Origin: Intoshia linei
Taxonomy: Eukaryota; Orthonectida; Rhopaluridae
Assembly (NCBI GenBank): GCA_001642005.1
Contig: LWCA01000645.1
Location: 1 to 21,393, forward strand
Direction of reading: 5' to 3'
DNA: 21,393 nt
The translations under genes were made by a program, and so were the position numbers. Under the pieces are notes generated by a model. It ran no database searches. It was given only the letters and a program-made list of their open reading frames with translations, and was not told the DNA's origin. Numbering within the stretch: the stretch's first letter is position 1; every line of letters starts with the position of its first letter. Positions 8,317 to 17,172 of the stretch are shown one piece after another.

Positions 8317-9049
8317 ATAGTAATGGTAGGGCTCTCTAGATTTTTTTAAAATTGAGACGTCTATACATTGTTTAATCGATCGTCTATTCAATAGACTATT
8401 GTATAGAAATTGAAAATAACAATTATAAACCGCATTGGTCATAATAATTTTGACATACTTAAGAAAGGTTCCAACATTATCTATTAATAAATTAAAATAT
8501 TAAGCCCCTAATGATTGTAGACCCGGTCCATATTGCCTTTAGCCCCCCTCAATGCCTCTGGGAAGGATTGGTTCCCAAAATTGTTTCTCCATGGACTGAT
8601 TGTCAAAAAGTGCACTTTTTTGGGATTGCTATTTATAATAATGCTCTTGATTTTAAAAACAATGACAATTTATGTTTTATAAAAATTTAGGACTTTTTTA
8701 ATTAAAAAAAAAAGGGTTGATTTGCGGCTTTGAATATGAAAATGTAAGTTTCTGAGGCTGAGATTTTCGCCAATAATAACGAATTTCAAATGATTGTCAA
8801 AATATATGCTTTTTTAAATTGTAGAGGTGATTTTTTTATAAAAAAATAAAATTTGCAATGCTACATCACGCTTGAAAAATTGTATTAGCAAGTTGATTTT
8901 TTAACACACTCGCATTACATTTTATATAAGTAATGGATGTAATGTATATATTTTTTTTTGGTCCACAGGTTTTTTCCAATACCATCGTAGGGTCCACAGC
9001 GAAAAAAGGTTCAGAATGTCTGGTCTAATATCTATGTAATCATAATACC

Positions 9050-9300
9050 CTGGGCCGTGAAGATCTAAGAGTGGACCCGGACCAGATGAACATTCTAGGT
9101 AACTGAATATACGTTTAAAAAAAATTTTTGTTCCTTCATCCATTGTTTTATCCAGTGGTTGCCCAACTTTTATTCGGCGTTACAGTGCCACGTGATAAAT
9201 AAAAAAATTTACCACACCTTAAAAAAAATTCCTAACACCATCTATTGATTTAGAATAGTATGGGAGATCATATGGTCTCTAGCCCATCTCCACGGCCCTG
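9050..9300. mobile_element. ~251-bp hAT-like MITE
   Basis: The left end CTGGGCCGTGAAGAT and the reverse-complemented right end CAGGGCCGTGGAGAT match at 13 of 15 bases. The flanks ATAATACC and ATCAATCC agree at five of eight bases, weakly compatible with a decayed 8-bp target duplication. A second hAT-like start, CAGTGGTTGCCCAACTTTTA, lies inside at 9153, suggesting nesting. Noncoding. Confidence 0.45.
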
Positions 9301-10227
9301 ATCAATCCTCTAAATTTATATTATGGAGCTTTTCGAAGTTTTCGAAAAATGAACTCCTTTTCCAATCTTATTGGAAAACCGGTTTTCAAATTTTCTAATA
9401 ATCAGGACTTTCAATTATGAGACTGTAATAAATATCTAAAGATGCCACGCAAATTATAAAATCAACCATAACATTAAATTCACGGTTATCATGTACAAAA
9501 AAATAAATAAAGTCAGACTCGTTAATAATGAACCCTAAATGTCACATTTTTGACAGATTCACTATTAAACATTTCTGTGATTACCCTTTACCTCTAAAAA
9601 ACATTTTAAGAAATGTCTGAATAATAAAGTTAATTTTATTTTAATAAATTGGTATAATTATTATACTATTATAATAATAGTAACCATAAAAATCGTTACA
9701 CTAACAATTTATATTTTGTTTTTCTCAATTTTTAAAAATTTTGAAGACTCTTAAAATGTTAAAAATATTCTCTTAAAAACCCTACAAAATTTTGGACCTA
9801 AGATTATCTTTAAAATGTTAAAAAATTGGTTGAAAGAAATATCGGTCTAAAAATCAATAATATTAAAAATTAAAAAGCATTTTTTGTAAATTCATTATAA
9901 TGAATTTGAACAATTTGAATAAAATAACGAACTTGCATAATCTTTAGTGGCGTACACAATTTTACACAAAATCATTCACTATTAAAAAAATTCATTATTG
10001 AGGGTATGCAATACACATTATTGATGAGTCTAACTGTATAAAAAAAATTTTTTTTAAATATAAATCATTTAAATTTTCATAAAATTTACTTCCATAAAAC
10101 TTATAGTGTCTAAATTGGAAACACGTAAAATTGATAAAATGAATTGGCTAAGTTTTCGTTTGTCTTCATTTTCGACTCTAAATTTTGAATACAGATATAT
10201 TTAAATTATAAATTTAATTACGAAAAC
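9301..10227. other. Noncoding AT-rich stretch with degenerate repeats
   Basis: The segment around 9765-9800 (TATTCTCTTAAAAACCCTACAAAATTTTGGACC) resembles the unit of the tandem array at 12775-13045. A near-palindrome of TATAATTATTATA type lies at about 9650-9685. Nothing coding is seen. It lies within the slingshot intron. Confidence 0.5.
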
Positions 10228-11709
10228 AAACGCTCTTCGTGGGTACACTTGTGAGATTCAATACCCGGCATTTCGTTCCTAAAATTTAAATTAATTGTTC
10301 CATCATTGTTAATTAAACTAAATCTGAATATGTAAAGTTAATTACATGTATTATAATTATAAAATGTTTTATTTTTTATCTGATACATTTTTCCAATTTT
10401 ATGGAGTCTAACGCCTATTGTTCTCTGCAATAGTTTGTCAGCGCAAAAAAATTCCGACTACGACCAATACAATGTACAATTGTATTGAAAACTTGTATAT
10501 TTTAACTTGATACAAATGTTAATTTTTAAGTGACTTTTTCATATATTTCAAGTAATTTTTCCCAAATTTTAAAATGAGTTATTAAAAAAATCTAAAAATT
10601 GCTTTTAAACTGCGTGTGGAAATGAAAAAAGTTCTCTTGTAGTTGAATACACCATGCAACAATAATTACCATCTATTAATGCTATTCTTATCCGATGTGA
10701 TATTGGAATTATAGTAATTGAGAAAATCCGAGTTGTTTTGACTATCAATCATTAATTTCCAATTTGCTGATAACTGAGCCCTTAGTTTGTTAATTCTTGT
10801 CAAAAATGCCCTAATTATAACATAATAATTATATATTAGAGTTTCCAAAACTTTTAGCATCCATGACCCATCTAAGAATATGAATTTTTTATGGTTCCCA
10901 TAAAATTTGTTTAACAAATTTGCTATCATCCGTGTTGGGAAGCCCTGTTAAAAGTATTAAAACTTTTTAAACTTTAAACCCTTAAATTTTAAATTAAAAG
11001 TGTAATGGGGAAATGTATCAATTATGATGATTTACCACATGGCTTTAATAGTTATTGGTTTAATCAAAATATCGCGGTTATTTGTAGACATAATCAAGCA
11101 ACTAAACAGACAATTAAGATTTTTTTATAACATGATAATTCAGGCCTCATAAATAATATTTTGTAATTTGCAAAATATTATTTAACGTTAAATTTTAATT
11201 TGAAATGGTTCCATTGTCATCGTTGTATTTTACACTACACAATGAAATTTTTTGATCGCATTATTCCATTTTATAAAACTTGAAAATTGTACAATGACGT
11301 GAATGCGTTTATGAAATTAAAACATACCCTGACCCATCAACATTGACATGGACTGTCATGTTCATTGGAAATACAAGACCGATAGTTGCGACATCACAGT
11401 TTTCTTGAGACACAACGTCAAACCCCAGTAAACATGTTTGGTGTAAATCATTATTAGTGACAATCGCAACATATCGTTTATTAGTTTGTTCAGGTGGGAC
11501 GTCAAGTTCGACTAGAAAATGTATACCATCCGTATCTTTGAGCGTATCAATCATTAAATTTAAATGGTGAGTAAATTGAGTATCTAAATTAAACCATGAA
11601 TAAAAAATAAGTTAAATTCTTACCTTTCGGCAATTGTTTAGATTCAATAGTTTGGGAAACTCTTGGCAGTAATTGAGCCACACCTTTAGATACATGATAT
11701 GATGTACAA
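10228..11709 (-). CDS. ssh: Slingshot N-terminal (SSH-N) domain exons
   Basis: Four minus-strand exons give the slingshot N-terminal domain, which binds F-actin and regulates the phosphatase. Exon 11709-11624 reads YHVSKGVAQLLP, matching the family's FxVKGAAxxLP. Exon 11583-11324 contains HHLNLMIDTLKDTDGIHFLV, RYVAIVTN, TCLLGFDVV and TIGLVFPM, ending near the family's HLDGDGGF. Exon 10944-10670 contains KKFIFLDGSWMLKVLETL (family HIFKPVSVQAMWSALQSLH) and ends ITSDKNSINRW (family INSDQSSVNEW). A short exon 10278-10228 completes that Trp and reads NEMPGIESH, then THEERL (family NAMQDVESH and TERL). The first intron is 40 bp. The start codon and upstream exons are not identified. The exon encoding the DEK_C-like helix, expected between 10228 and 7402, is not confidently found. 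Confidence 0.82.
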
Positions 11710-12614
11710 CTAAATTTATAATTTGATAAAATTTTATTTAAACCTTTTCAATTTACTGATAAACCTGGAACACAGTAAAATATGGTTCAGCATATCAATC
11801 TACAAGTAAGTTTATCACTGTCAATATTTATCAACAAATAAATAAATTTTATTATTTACTAATATTTATAAGATACTATAACCTATCTCTCCGTGAGGCG
11901 TAAACAAATTTATTGTTTTGTATATTACTTTTAAATTTCTTAAGGATTTCCAATGATTAATCGAAAAATGGGTTGTAGATAAACCTAATTAATATGCCCG
12001 TATGATATAATACTGCGTTCCATAATTCAATTTAAAAGGTTCAACATGACAATATTAAATCATTCGTTTTGTTTTGTTTACCGTTTTTCTATTTTTATAA
12101 TCATTATTCCATCATTTCATTTTTTGAACTATATACTCATCTTGATATTTACAATATAAACCTGTTAGGCTCGCATAACAACTATTGTTCAAATGTCATT
12201 GTGTCAGTGTTACCACGTTTTTTATGAATAAATCCTTTATTATTATAACTTGTGAATCAGTTTGTTTTATTGTATTTTTACATATTTTCACTTAACAATC
12301 AAGTTTTTATTTTGTGAAATAATTCTTGATATTTCAGCTATAAAATTTCCGTGCTTTTGATGTACCGCTAATATTATGGGGTTATATATCGAGTCACATG
12401 AAAATTTTAGTAAACGATATTAAAAAATAACATTTCTTTTAGTGAAACCAGTTATGTAGTATAGTATTATATTTCTTAAATTACGCTAATTTATGAAATT
12501 ATTAATTAAACTTACATTGATTAGTGATTAAATCTGGTACCTTTTTGCCTAAATCACTGATTCTTAACTTTTTAAGGTTTTTTTAGAAATTTTAAAAATG
12601 TTTTAGGGTTTTAA
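11710..12614. other. Noncoding stretch upstream of visible slingshot exons
   Basis: The slingshot first exon and promoter should lie in or beyond this stretch on the minus strand, but no initiator-containing exon is convincing. A splice-acceptor-like CTGTGTTCCAG (minus strand, about 11771-11781) is not followed by a recognisable exon. No transposon coding sequence is visible. Confidence 0.4.
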
Positions 12615-12746
12615 CCCTTTCACTGTCTGGAATTTATGATTTAATTTAAACTTGTATAATTTTTAAATTATCAATGTGAAAATAAAAGAATAAAGTTTTT
12701 CAAAATTATGCTGTGTATAGTATAGAATACACAGACAGTGAAAGGG
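12615..12746. mobile_element. 132-bp piggyBac-like MITE
   Basis: CCCTTTCACTGTCTG at 12615-12629 is the exact reverse complement of CAGACAGTGAAAGGG at 12732-12746, a perfect 15-bp terminal inverted repeat. The left flank is TTAA (12611-12614), the obligatory piggyBac target, and the termini begin CCC as in that superfamily. The right flank is TAGG rather than TTAA, so the second target copy has mutated or this is another superfamily. The interior is AT-rich and noncoding. Confidence 0.65.
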
Positions 12747-12774
12747 TAGGGGAATTTTTTTTACCCAATTTATA

Positions 12775-13045
12775 AAGATAATTTTGGTACCAAAATTTTT
12801 TAGGAATTATTATTTTTTTAACCCAATTTTTAAAGATTTTTAAGATCCCATAAAATTTAAAAATATTCCCTTCAAAATACTACAAAATTTTGGTACCAAA
12901 TTGTCTTCAAAATTTTTAAAAATTGTATAAACAAATAATCTTTCCTTCAACCCGACCAAATTTAGTTCCCAAAAATTATCTTCAAAATTATTAAAAATGG
13001 TATAAAAAATATTCACCTTCAAAAAACTACAAAATTTTGGTCATT
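12775..13045. repeat. Degenerate ~73-bp tandem array
   Basis: A unit resembling TTCAAAATACTACAAAATTT, then TGGTACCAAATT, then CTTCAAAATTTTTAAAAATT recurs with unit starts near 12871, 12946 and 13018, spacings of 75 and 72 bp, with an eroded copy before 12871. Two diverged copies or relatives lie at 9730-9860. No coding frame is conserved between units. Confidence 0.6.
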
Positions 13046-13319
13046 ATCATTAAAGAAACCACAAAAATATTGTCAAAAAATAAATATTATGATTACTTAG
13101 CAAAATCGATGATTATGTGGCTCTAAGATGTATCCTTCAAGTAAATGTTCTCTGTCTTAGTGTATAATCAAAACTTGGTCAAACTTGACCAACGACATTA
13201 GTTTGACAGGAACGAAACATTTTTATAAATAAAAATATTGATAGTCCATGACAATCGTAAAATTTCCCAAATAGGAATTCCCGATTATTATCCCGATCGG
13301 AAAATTAAGATTTTTACAG

Positions 13320-13940
13320 AAATTTGTTACAAATTACAATTGATTTTTAATAAAATATAATTATAGACAAGAGTTGGTAATTATTATAAATTTATTTATC
13401 CGGTGGATAAAATGGAGATTTGAAATCTGGAGATTTTCTATTATCTTTTGGAAATCTGAAATGACAATTTTGAAAGTTAGTAGAGATATTTTGGGAAGAA
13501 TAGCCATATTGATAATTACTTGAATTTTGATATCTGTTGAATTGGGTATTTTGATGAATGTGAGGTGCATAATAATTCTCTGAGTTGTAATGTTGAGAAG
13601 GTTGATTGTAAAATTGATTTGGATAATCTTTATTTACGTTAGCGGACCTAGATAAACTGGTATATGCATTTCGATTGTAATTCTGAAATTCAGTTTGTGG
13701 GTTTGATTGCTGAGCCAGGTAGGCATTTTGTAATTGATTCAATTTAAGCAAGTAATTTTGTTGTGAAATAAAATTCATTTGGTCTTGTTTGATTTTTTTA
13801 GCGTACATTATAGACATGTACTCTTGATTTTGCATGTTTTGATTTGGATATACCGGTGCATTTCCTTCAAAATTTGAATGCATAGGGTACCGGTACTGAT
13901 TAAATCCATTTAGATTGTGTGAATTTTGTTGTATTCTAAA
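13320..13940 (-). repeat. Right arm, inner part
   Basis: Read on the minus strand this matches 1110-1635, covering the end of the gene X intron, the last exon and about 60 bp of 3' flank (CTTGTCTATAATT, then TATTTTATTAAA). Similarity fades by about 13320. It is separated from the outer part of the arm by the expanded intron. Confidence 0.85.
13392..13935 (-). CDS. Gene X copy 2, last exon (Asn/Gln/Tyr-rich)
   Basis: The exon starts after TTTAATATTTAG (acceptor at 13936-13937), takes phase 2 from the upstream exon (AG|A, Arg) and is open for 180 codons to the stop at 13392. It reads IQQNSHNLNGFNQYRYP, then NFEGNAPVYPNQ. A Gln/Met/Lys-rich block follows that is absent from the left copy (about 35 residues), then NAYTSLSRS, IHQNTQFNRYQ and YSSQNIS, ending PPDK. 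Composition is strongly Asn, Gln, Tyr and Ser rich, like low-complexity regions of RNA-binding or transcriptional regulators. No domain is recognised and no function assigned. An AATAAA overlaps the stop region on this strand. Confidence 0.8.
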
Positions 13941-14034
13941 TATTAAATTTAATATTGTACATCCTTTACTTATATAAAAATTAACATTTGTGTTACTGTG
14001 TCTCAGAATTTAAAAAAATAAAAAAAAAAGTGAA

Positions 14035-14180
14035 AACAATTTCTAAGTCAGTTTTTCGAGAGCGTTGTTTTATCGCTAAATTTGATTTTCAGAATAGACT
14101 CCTTCAAATTAAAAAACCCAAATTACCTTTTTTTAAATGCGTTCTAGAATTTTAAAAAACATATTCTAGACAATTTTTAA
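14035..14180 (+). repeat. Dispersed repeat, copy 2
   Basis: It shares AATTTCTAAG, GTTTTTCGAGAG, GTTTTATCGC, CTTTTTTTAAATG and the spacing between them with 4645-4800, in the same orientation. It lies just inside the 3' end of the gene X intron. Confidence 0.7.
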
Positions 14181-14384
14181 CACCATTAACAGAATCGTAA
14201 ATAAAAAAATTCGAATGACAGACACACAATCTATTAGGTTATGTCGCTTTTATTTTCACTGTTTTTTAATCACTATATGATCAAAAAAATTTAAAATAAT
14301 TTGAAATTAACAGTGCTTTTGGATAAAATATTTAATGATGCATCAGATAAAAGTGTAAATTATTAATATACACAAATATTTATT

Positions 14385-14830
14385 ATGAATTTAGACAAAA
14401 AACTTCTGTGATTTTGAAGAACATATTCGCCATATTCTACTATATGAGTATAATAATTCTCATTCTGCTGTTAAAACAACTCAAAAGATATGTAGTGTGT
14501 ATGGCCAAGATGTCATACAACAAAGAAAAACATAAAAGTTCACCAAGTTCATTAAAAAAAATTATAGCTTAAGGGATGTCCAACGTTCCGGTAGACCTCT
14601 CGTGGGTGATATTGACTCAATAAAAGAAGCATTGAACATCTCTCCTATTAAAACATGTAGATCGCTTACTAATGTTGCTATTTGTTCAAAATCAAGTGTG
14701 TTTAATATGTTATTAAGGATGAAAAAGGTCCATAGGTCTGGTATATGGGTTCCTCACTTATTGTCAAATCAGCAAAGATTAAATAGAGTTAATATATGTT
14801 CCTCTTTATTATTTCGACTGAAGAGTGAAT
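14385..14830 (+). pseudogene. Mariner transposase, N-terminal fragment
   Basis: After a start-like MNLDKKLL at 14385 and a small frameshift, one frame reads EEHIRHILLYEY, KICSVYGQDV, LRDVQRSGRPLV and later KKVHRSGIWVPHLL, SNQQRLNRVNIC. These are the DNA-binding half of a mariner transposase: an HTH, the RSGRP linker, a second HTH, and the WVPHxL...R motif just before the catalytic domain. One in-frame TAA occurs near 14546. The fragment stops where the catalytic domain should begin and gypsy-type LTR sequence follows. It is inactive, having lost all three catalytic Asp residues. Confidence 0.85.
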
Positions 14831-14837
14831 CATTTCG

Positions 14838-14976
14838 ATGTAGTTCTATGTAATTCTATCTATTTCGACATAGATTTTTGTAGTATCCAAGATACAATCG
14901 TTGTTATAGATATAGTTTAGTTATCGTCATTGTTAAAATAAATAATTAATTGAAAGTTAAATGTCGAACATTACAT
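14838..14976 (+). mobile_element. Probable gypsy-type LTR tail (R/U5)
   Basis: The sequence between the mariner fragment and the primer-binding-like site ends CATTACA directly before TGGTGTC, as a retrotransposon LTR would. It has short repeats of TGTAGTTCTATGTA/TTTCGACATAG type. The second LTR is not present in the window, so its extent is set only by neighbours. Confidence 0.45.
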
Positions 14977-14989
14977 TGGTGTCAGAAGT
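14977..14989 (+). promoter_or_regulatory. Primer-binding site, tRNA-Leu-like
   Basis: TGGTGTCAGAAGT begins with TGG, the complement of a tRNA 3' CCA, and the following bases fit the 3' acceptor stem and T-arm of an animal leucine tRNA. This is the usual position just after an LTR and just before gag for a Metaviridae element. Confidence 0.65.
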
Positions 14990-15225
14990 CTTTTTCGGAC
15001 AGCCTCAACCATTGTTGTTACCAACAGGCAATTTATCTATGGATGTGGATACTTGGCTGGAGGCGTTTGACAATTTCATCAAAATCCATTGGGATGATGT
15101 CAAGTAAGATGAGAAAAATGGCCTTATGTAGACATTACGTTGGAAAAGAAGGTGCAATACAATTAAAAACTAAAAAAAATTTGCAGACATGGTTACGGAA
15201 ATTAAGACTTGGAAAATTTACAAAA
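14990..15225 (+). pseudogene. Gypsy-type gag fragment
   Basis: The frame directly after the primer-binding-like site reads GQPQPLLLPTGNLSMDVDTW, then LEAFDNFIKIHWDDVK. This follows the opening of Metaviridae Gag capsid domains (a PxPL motif, then W...F..F). A one-base shift near 15105 moves the reading to another frame, MRKMALCRHYVGKEGAIQL, corresponding to the KxALLLxxxGxEA helix that follows in Gag. Stops interrupt both frames. No protease, reverse transcriptase or integrase follows: viral polymerase-like sequence begins about 15225-15260. Confidence 0.65.
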
Positions 15226-16385
15226 TATTATTAAAAAGACAAGAGTTTCTGGAGGCTCAGAGATTCTTTTTAATAGTACTAGCGACATACTTAGTGTTTC
15301 CGAAACCTGAACTTGGAAAAAAGAGACTAGTGGTGAAATCTGAGATGCAGTTGTACATGGAGATGGCATACCTTTCGGAGGTATTTAAATGTTGCACACA
15401 ATCAACAGCCTCTCCAATATTTATGAACATCAAAGATTGAAAATGTACTCATGATCAATTTAGAAGAAAAGACAAAAAAAGATGGTTTAGTATTTTTTAT
15501 GCTTGACCAGTCTGCGTTTGATAAAAATCAAAGTGGACGTATGGTGTTGTCATTATTAGGAAATCTTAAGTCGTTTCTACCAAAGGTATTCGGAGGCTCA
15601 TATGATTTTCAGAAATATAATTGAATCTATAAAAAATGGGACAATAGATTACGAAAATGTTAATTTAGGTGCATATCGTGGAGGGGTTGCGTCCGGTTGG
15701 AGATGGACCGCCATGATTGAAACTTTACTAAATATGATTGTTGCTCGTTTAGCATTAAGAAAAGTTGAATTATTACATCTTAAGATAACTGACAATTATA
15801 TGGGCGATGATGCTCTTATAGTCCTCCAAGAACAACCGACAGTGACTTCGAAGCTTGTCAGGATCCTACACTTTTACAAAAGTTATGGATTAAAAACCCA
15901 TCCTACAAAGCAACAGGTATCAACTGTGCGTATAGAATATTTTGGGGATCTTCATTTTTCGGAAACAATGCAAGGATATGTTAGTAGAAAGGTCGATTCA
16001 GTAATTCAAAGATATTATGTAGGGATGAGTTCGTGGCTAGATCCGCGAAGTATAAATGCGCGAATAATTATGTGGATGTTTATAGTTGCTTCTTCAAAAA
16101 TAGTAGGATTAAATAGAGATAGAGTTTAGAGGATAGAGAGGAATATTAAAAGCTTTACCTGGAAAAAAATTGCTAGAACTCGCTGGAAATATAATGGTGT
16201 GCAGGCTATTTTTAAACTTAAAAATGAAAATTGCATTTTCTCAAGTTGTGAAAATCATAATTTGAATTTATTGAATTTAATTTCACCTAAAAAAGTTTTC
16301 GAAAAGATTTTATCATTAAATTTAGAAAACATATTTCCAAATATTGTTATATCGTTGCGCATTTTTGACATTATTGGTATTTGTA
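15226..16385 (+). pseudogene. Endogenous viral element: RNA-dependent RNA polymerase of a toti/amalga-like dsRNA virus
   Basis: Three frames carry successive RdRp motifs in the right order. Frame one, 15240-15440: KPELGKKR (from 15303) and a YMEMAYL helix, the motif before A. Frame two, about 15427-15618: motif A DQSAFD at 15505-15522. Frame three, from 15602: motif B SGWRWT (15692-15709) with the following Asn-containing helix, and motif C GDD at 15803-15811. At least two frameshifts and a stop at 16127-16129 disable it. After that stop the frame is open again to 16430, with KALPGKKLLELAG visible in a neighbouring frame, perhaps the polymerase thumb. SGWRWT plus GDD and DQSxFD are typical of toti-, partiti- and amalga-like dsRNA viruses. 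The assignment below that level is uncertain. It lies plus strand, antisense to gene X, fused to the gag fragment. Confidence 0.85.
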
Positions 16386-17172
16386 GCTTGTCGTTGTACA
16401 AAGAGATTGGTCGTCAGGAGGGCATCTAATAGCACGTCCAGTGTTCGTAAATTAACGTCCGATTTGAATCTTGGCATTTATCCAAGCTCAGTTTACAATA
16501 TTATTTCGTCTAGTCGATTCATCGAAGTTCAAAAATGAAATGCAAACCGCCCCTGACACCTGACCACAAAAAATCCAGCTTAGAATTCGCCAGAGAGAAC
16601 ATGAGCATGAATTGGAAACAAGTTTGCTTCTCGGATGAGAAAAGATGGGCCAGATGGTTATACGCATTATTAACATGACGTAAGACAAGAATTACTTTCT
16701 AAGAGGTCCAGACAAGCCAGTGGAGGAAATGTCATGGTATGGAGAGCATTCTATTCATCAGGTAAAACTAAGATTTGCTTCTTAAGCGGTAATGTGGATT
16801 CTTTAGCTTATCAGAATACTCTGATTACATACCTATTGCCTCATAGAAGAAAATTCAAAAATTTTCAACCAGACAATGCATTTGTACACACGTCAAGGTC
16901 AATCAAAGAGTATTTTAGCCATAAAAGATTTAAACTCTTGAACTGGCCATCAAAGTCTCCCGATCTGAACTCGATCGGAAATGTTTGGGGAATACTGACA
17001 CATAGTATATACGAAGGCAATATAACATATGATAGTATTCAGGACCTGAAAGATGCAATTAAAATAGCCTGGCAGTAGCTGCCACGTTCTGTCATCTTGA
17101 GTTTGTACGATTCAATGAAGAATAGGATATTTGAGGTTATTTTGAATAAAGGCAGTTCTACAAAGTATTAGT
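16386..17172 (+). pseudogene. Tc1-type transposase, C-terminal two-thirds, catalytic Glu lost
   Basis: Starting within the second HTH (RLVVRRASNSTSSVRKLTSD), frames read PPLTPDHKKSSLEFAREN, SDEKRW with the first catalytic Asp at 16634, GGNVMVWRAF, QPDNAFVHTS with the second Asp at 16872, and SPDLNSIGNVWG. Tc1 transposases have SPDLNPIENVWG, so the third catalytic residue (Glu) is Gly here (GGA at 16977). The spacing is 34 residues, the Tc1 DD34E arrangement. The C-terminus ends SLYDSMKNRIFEVI and GSSTKY, as in the family. Frame shifts occur near 16538 and 16676 and the N-terminus is missing, so the enzyme is dead. Confidence 0.9.

Larger units (their letters stand above)
7403..10227 (-). other. 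Large slingshot intron filled with repeat relics
   Basis: This 2.8-kb stretch separates the N-terminal and catalytic halves of slingshot and holds several hAT-like termini. A weak candidate for the missing DEK_C exon lies at about 7425-7496 on the minus strand, where a frame reads KLGSNMTEFNQHL after TCTAG, echoing the family KLRSIM...DL; its phases do not fit, so it is not called. Open frames at 8221-8442 and 8922-9143 overlap transposon ends and look like chance. Confidence 0.6.

Noticed and set aside
8221..8442. Open minus-strand frame of 73 codons
   Set aside because: It overlaps the hAT-like end shared with 17521-17556 and shows no similarity to slingshot, in whose intron it lies.
8922..9143. 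Open minus-strand frame containing PGPLLDLHGPGYYDY
   Set aside because: It overlaps the left end of the element at 9050 and is not conserved in related repeat copies as protein; probably chance.
12840..13022. Open minus-strand frame with repeated YTIFxNFEDN
   Set aside because: The repeat is the 73-bp tandem array read through; units do not keep a common frame.
14385..17172. Single mariner transposase split by the gypsy/RdRp insertion
   Set aside because: The N-terminal part is mariner type (RSGRP, WVPHLL) while the C-terminal part is Tc1 type (DD34E pattern, SPDLN.I.NVWG), so they come from different elements.
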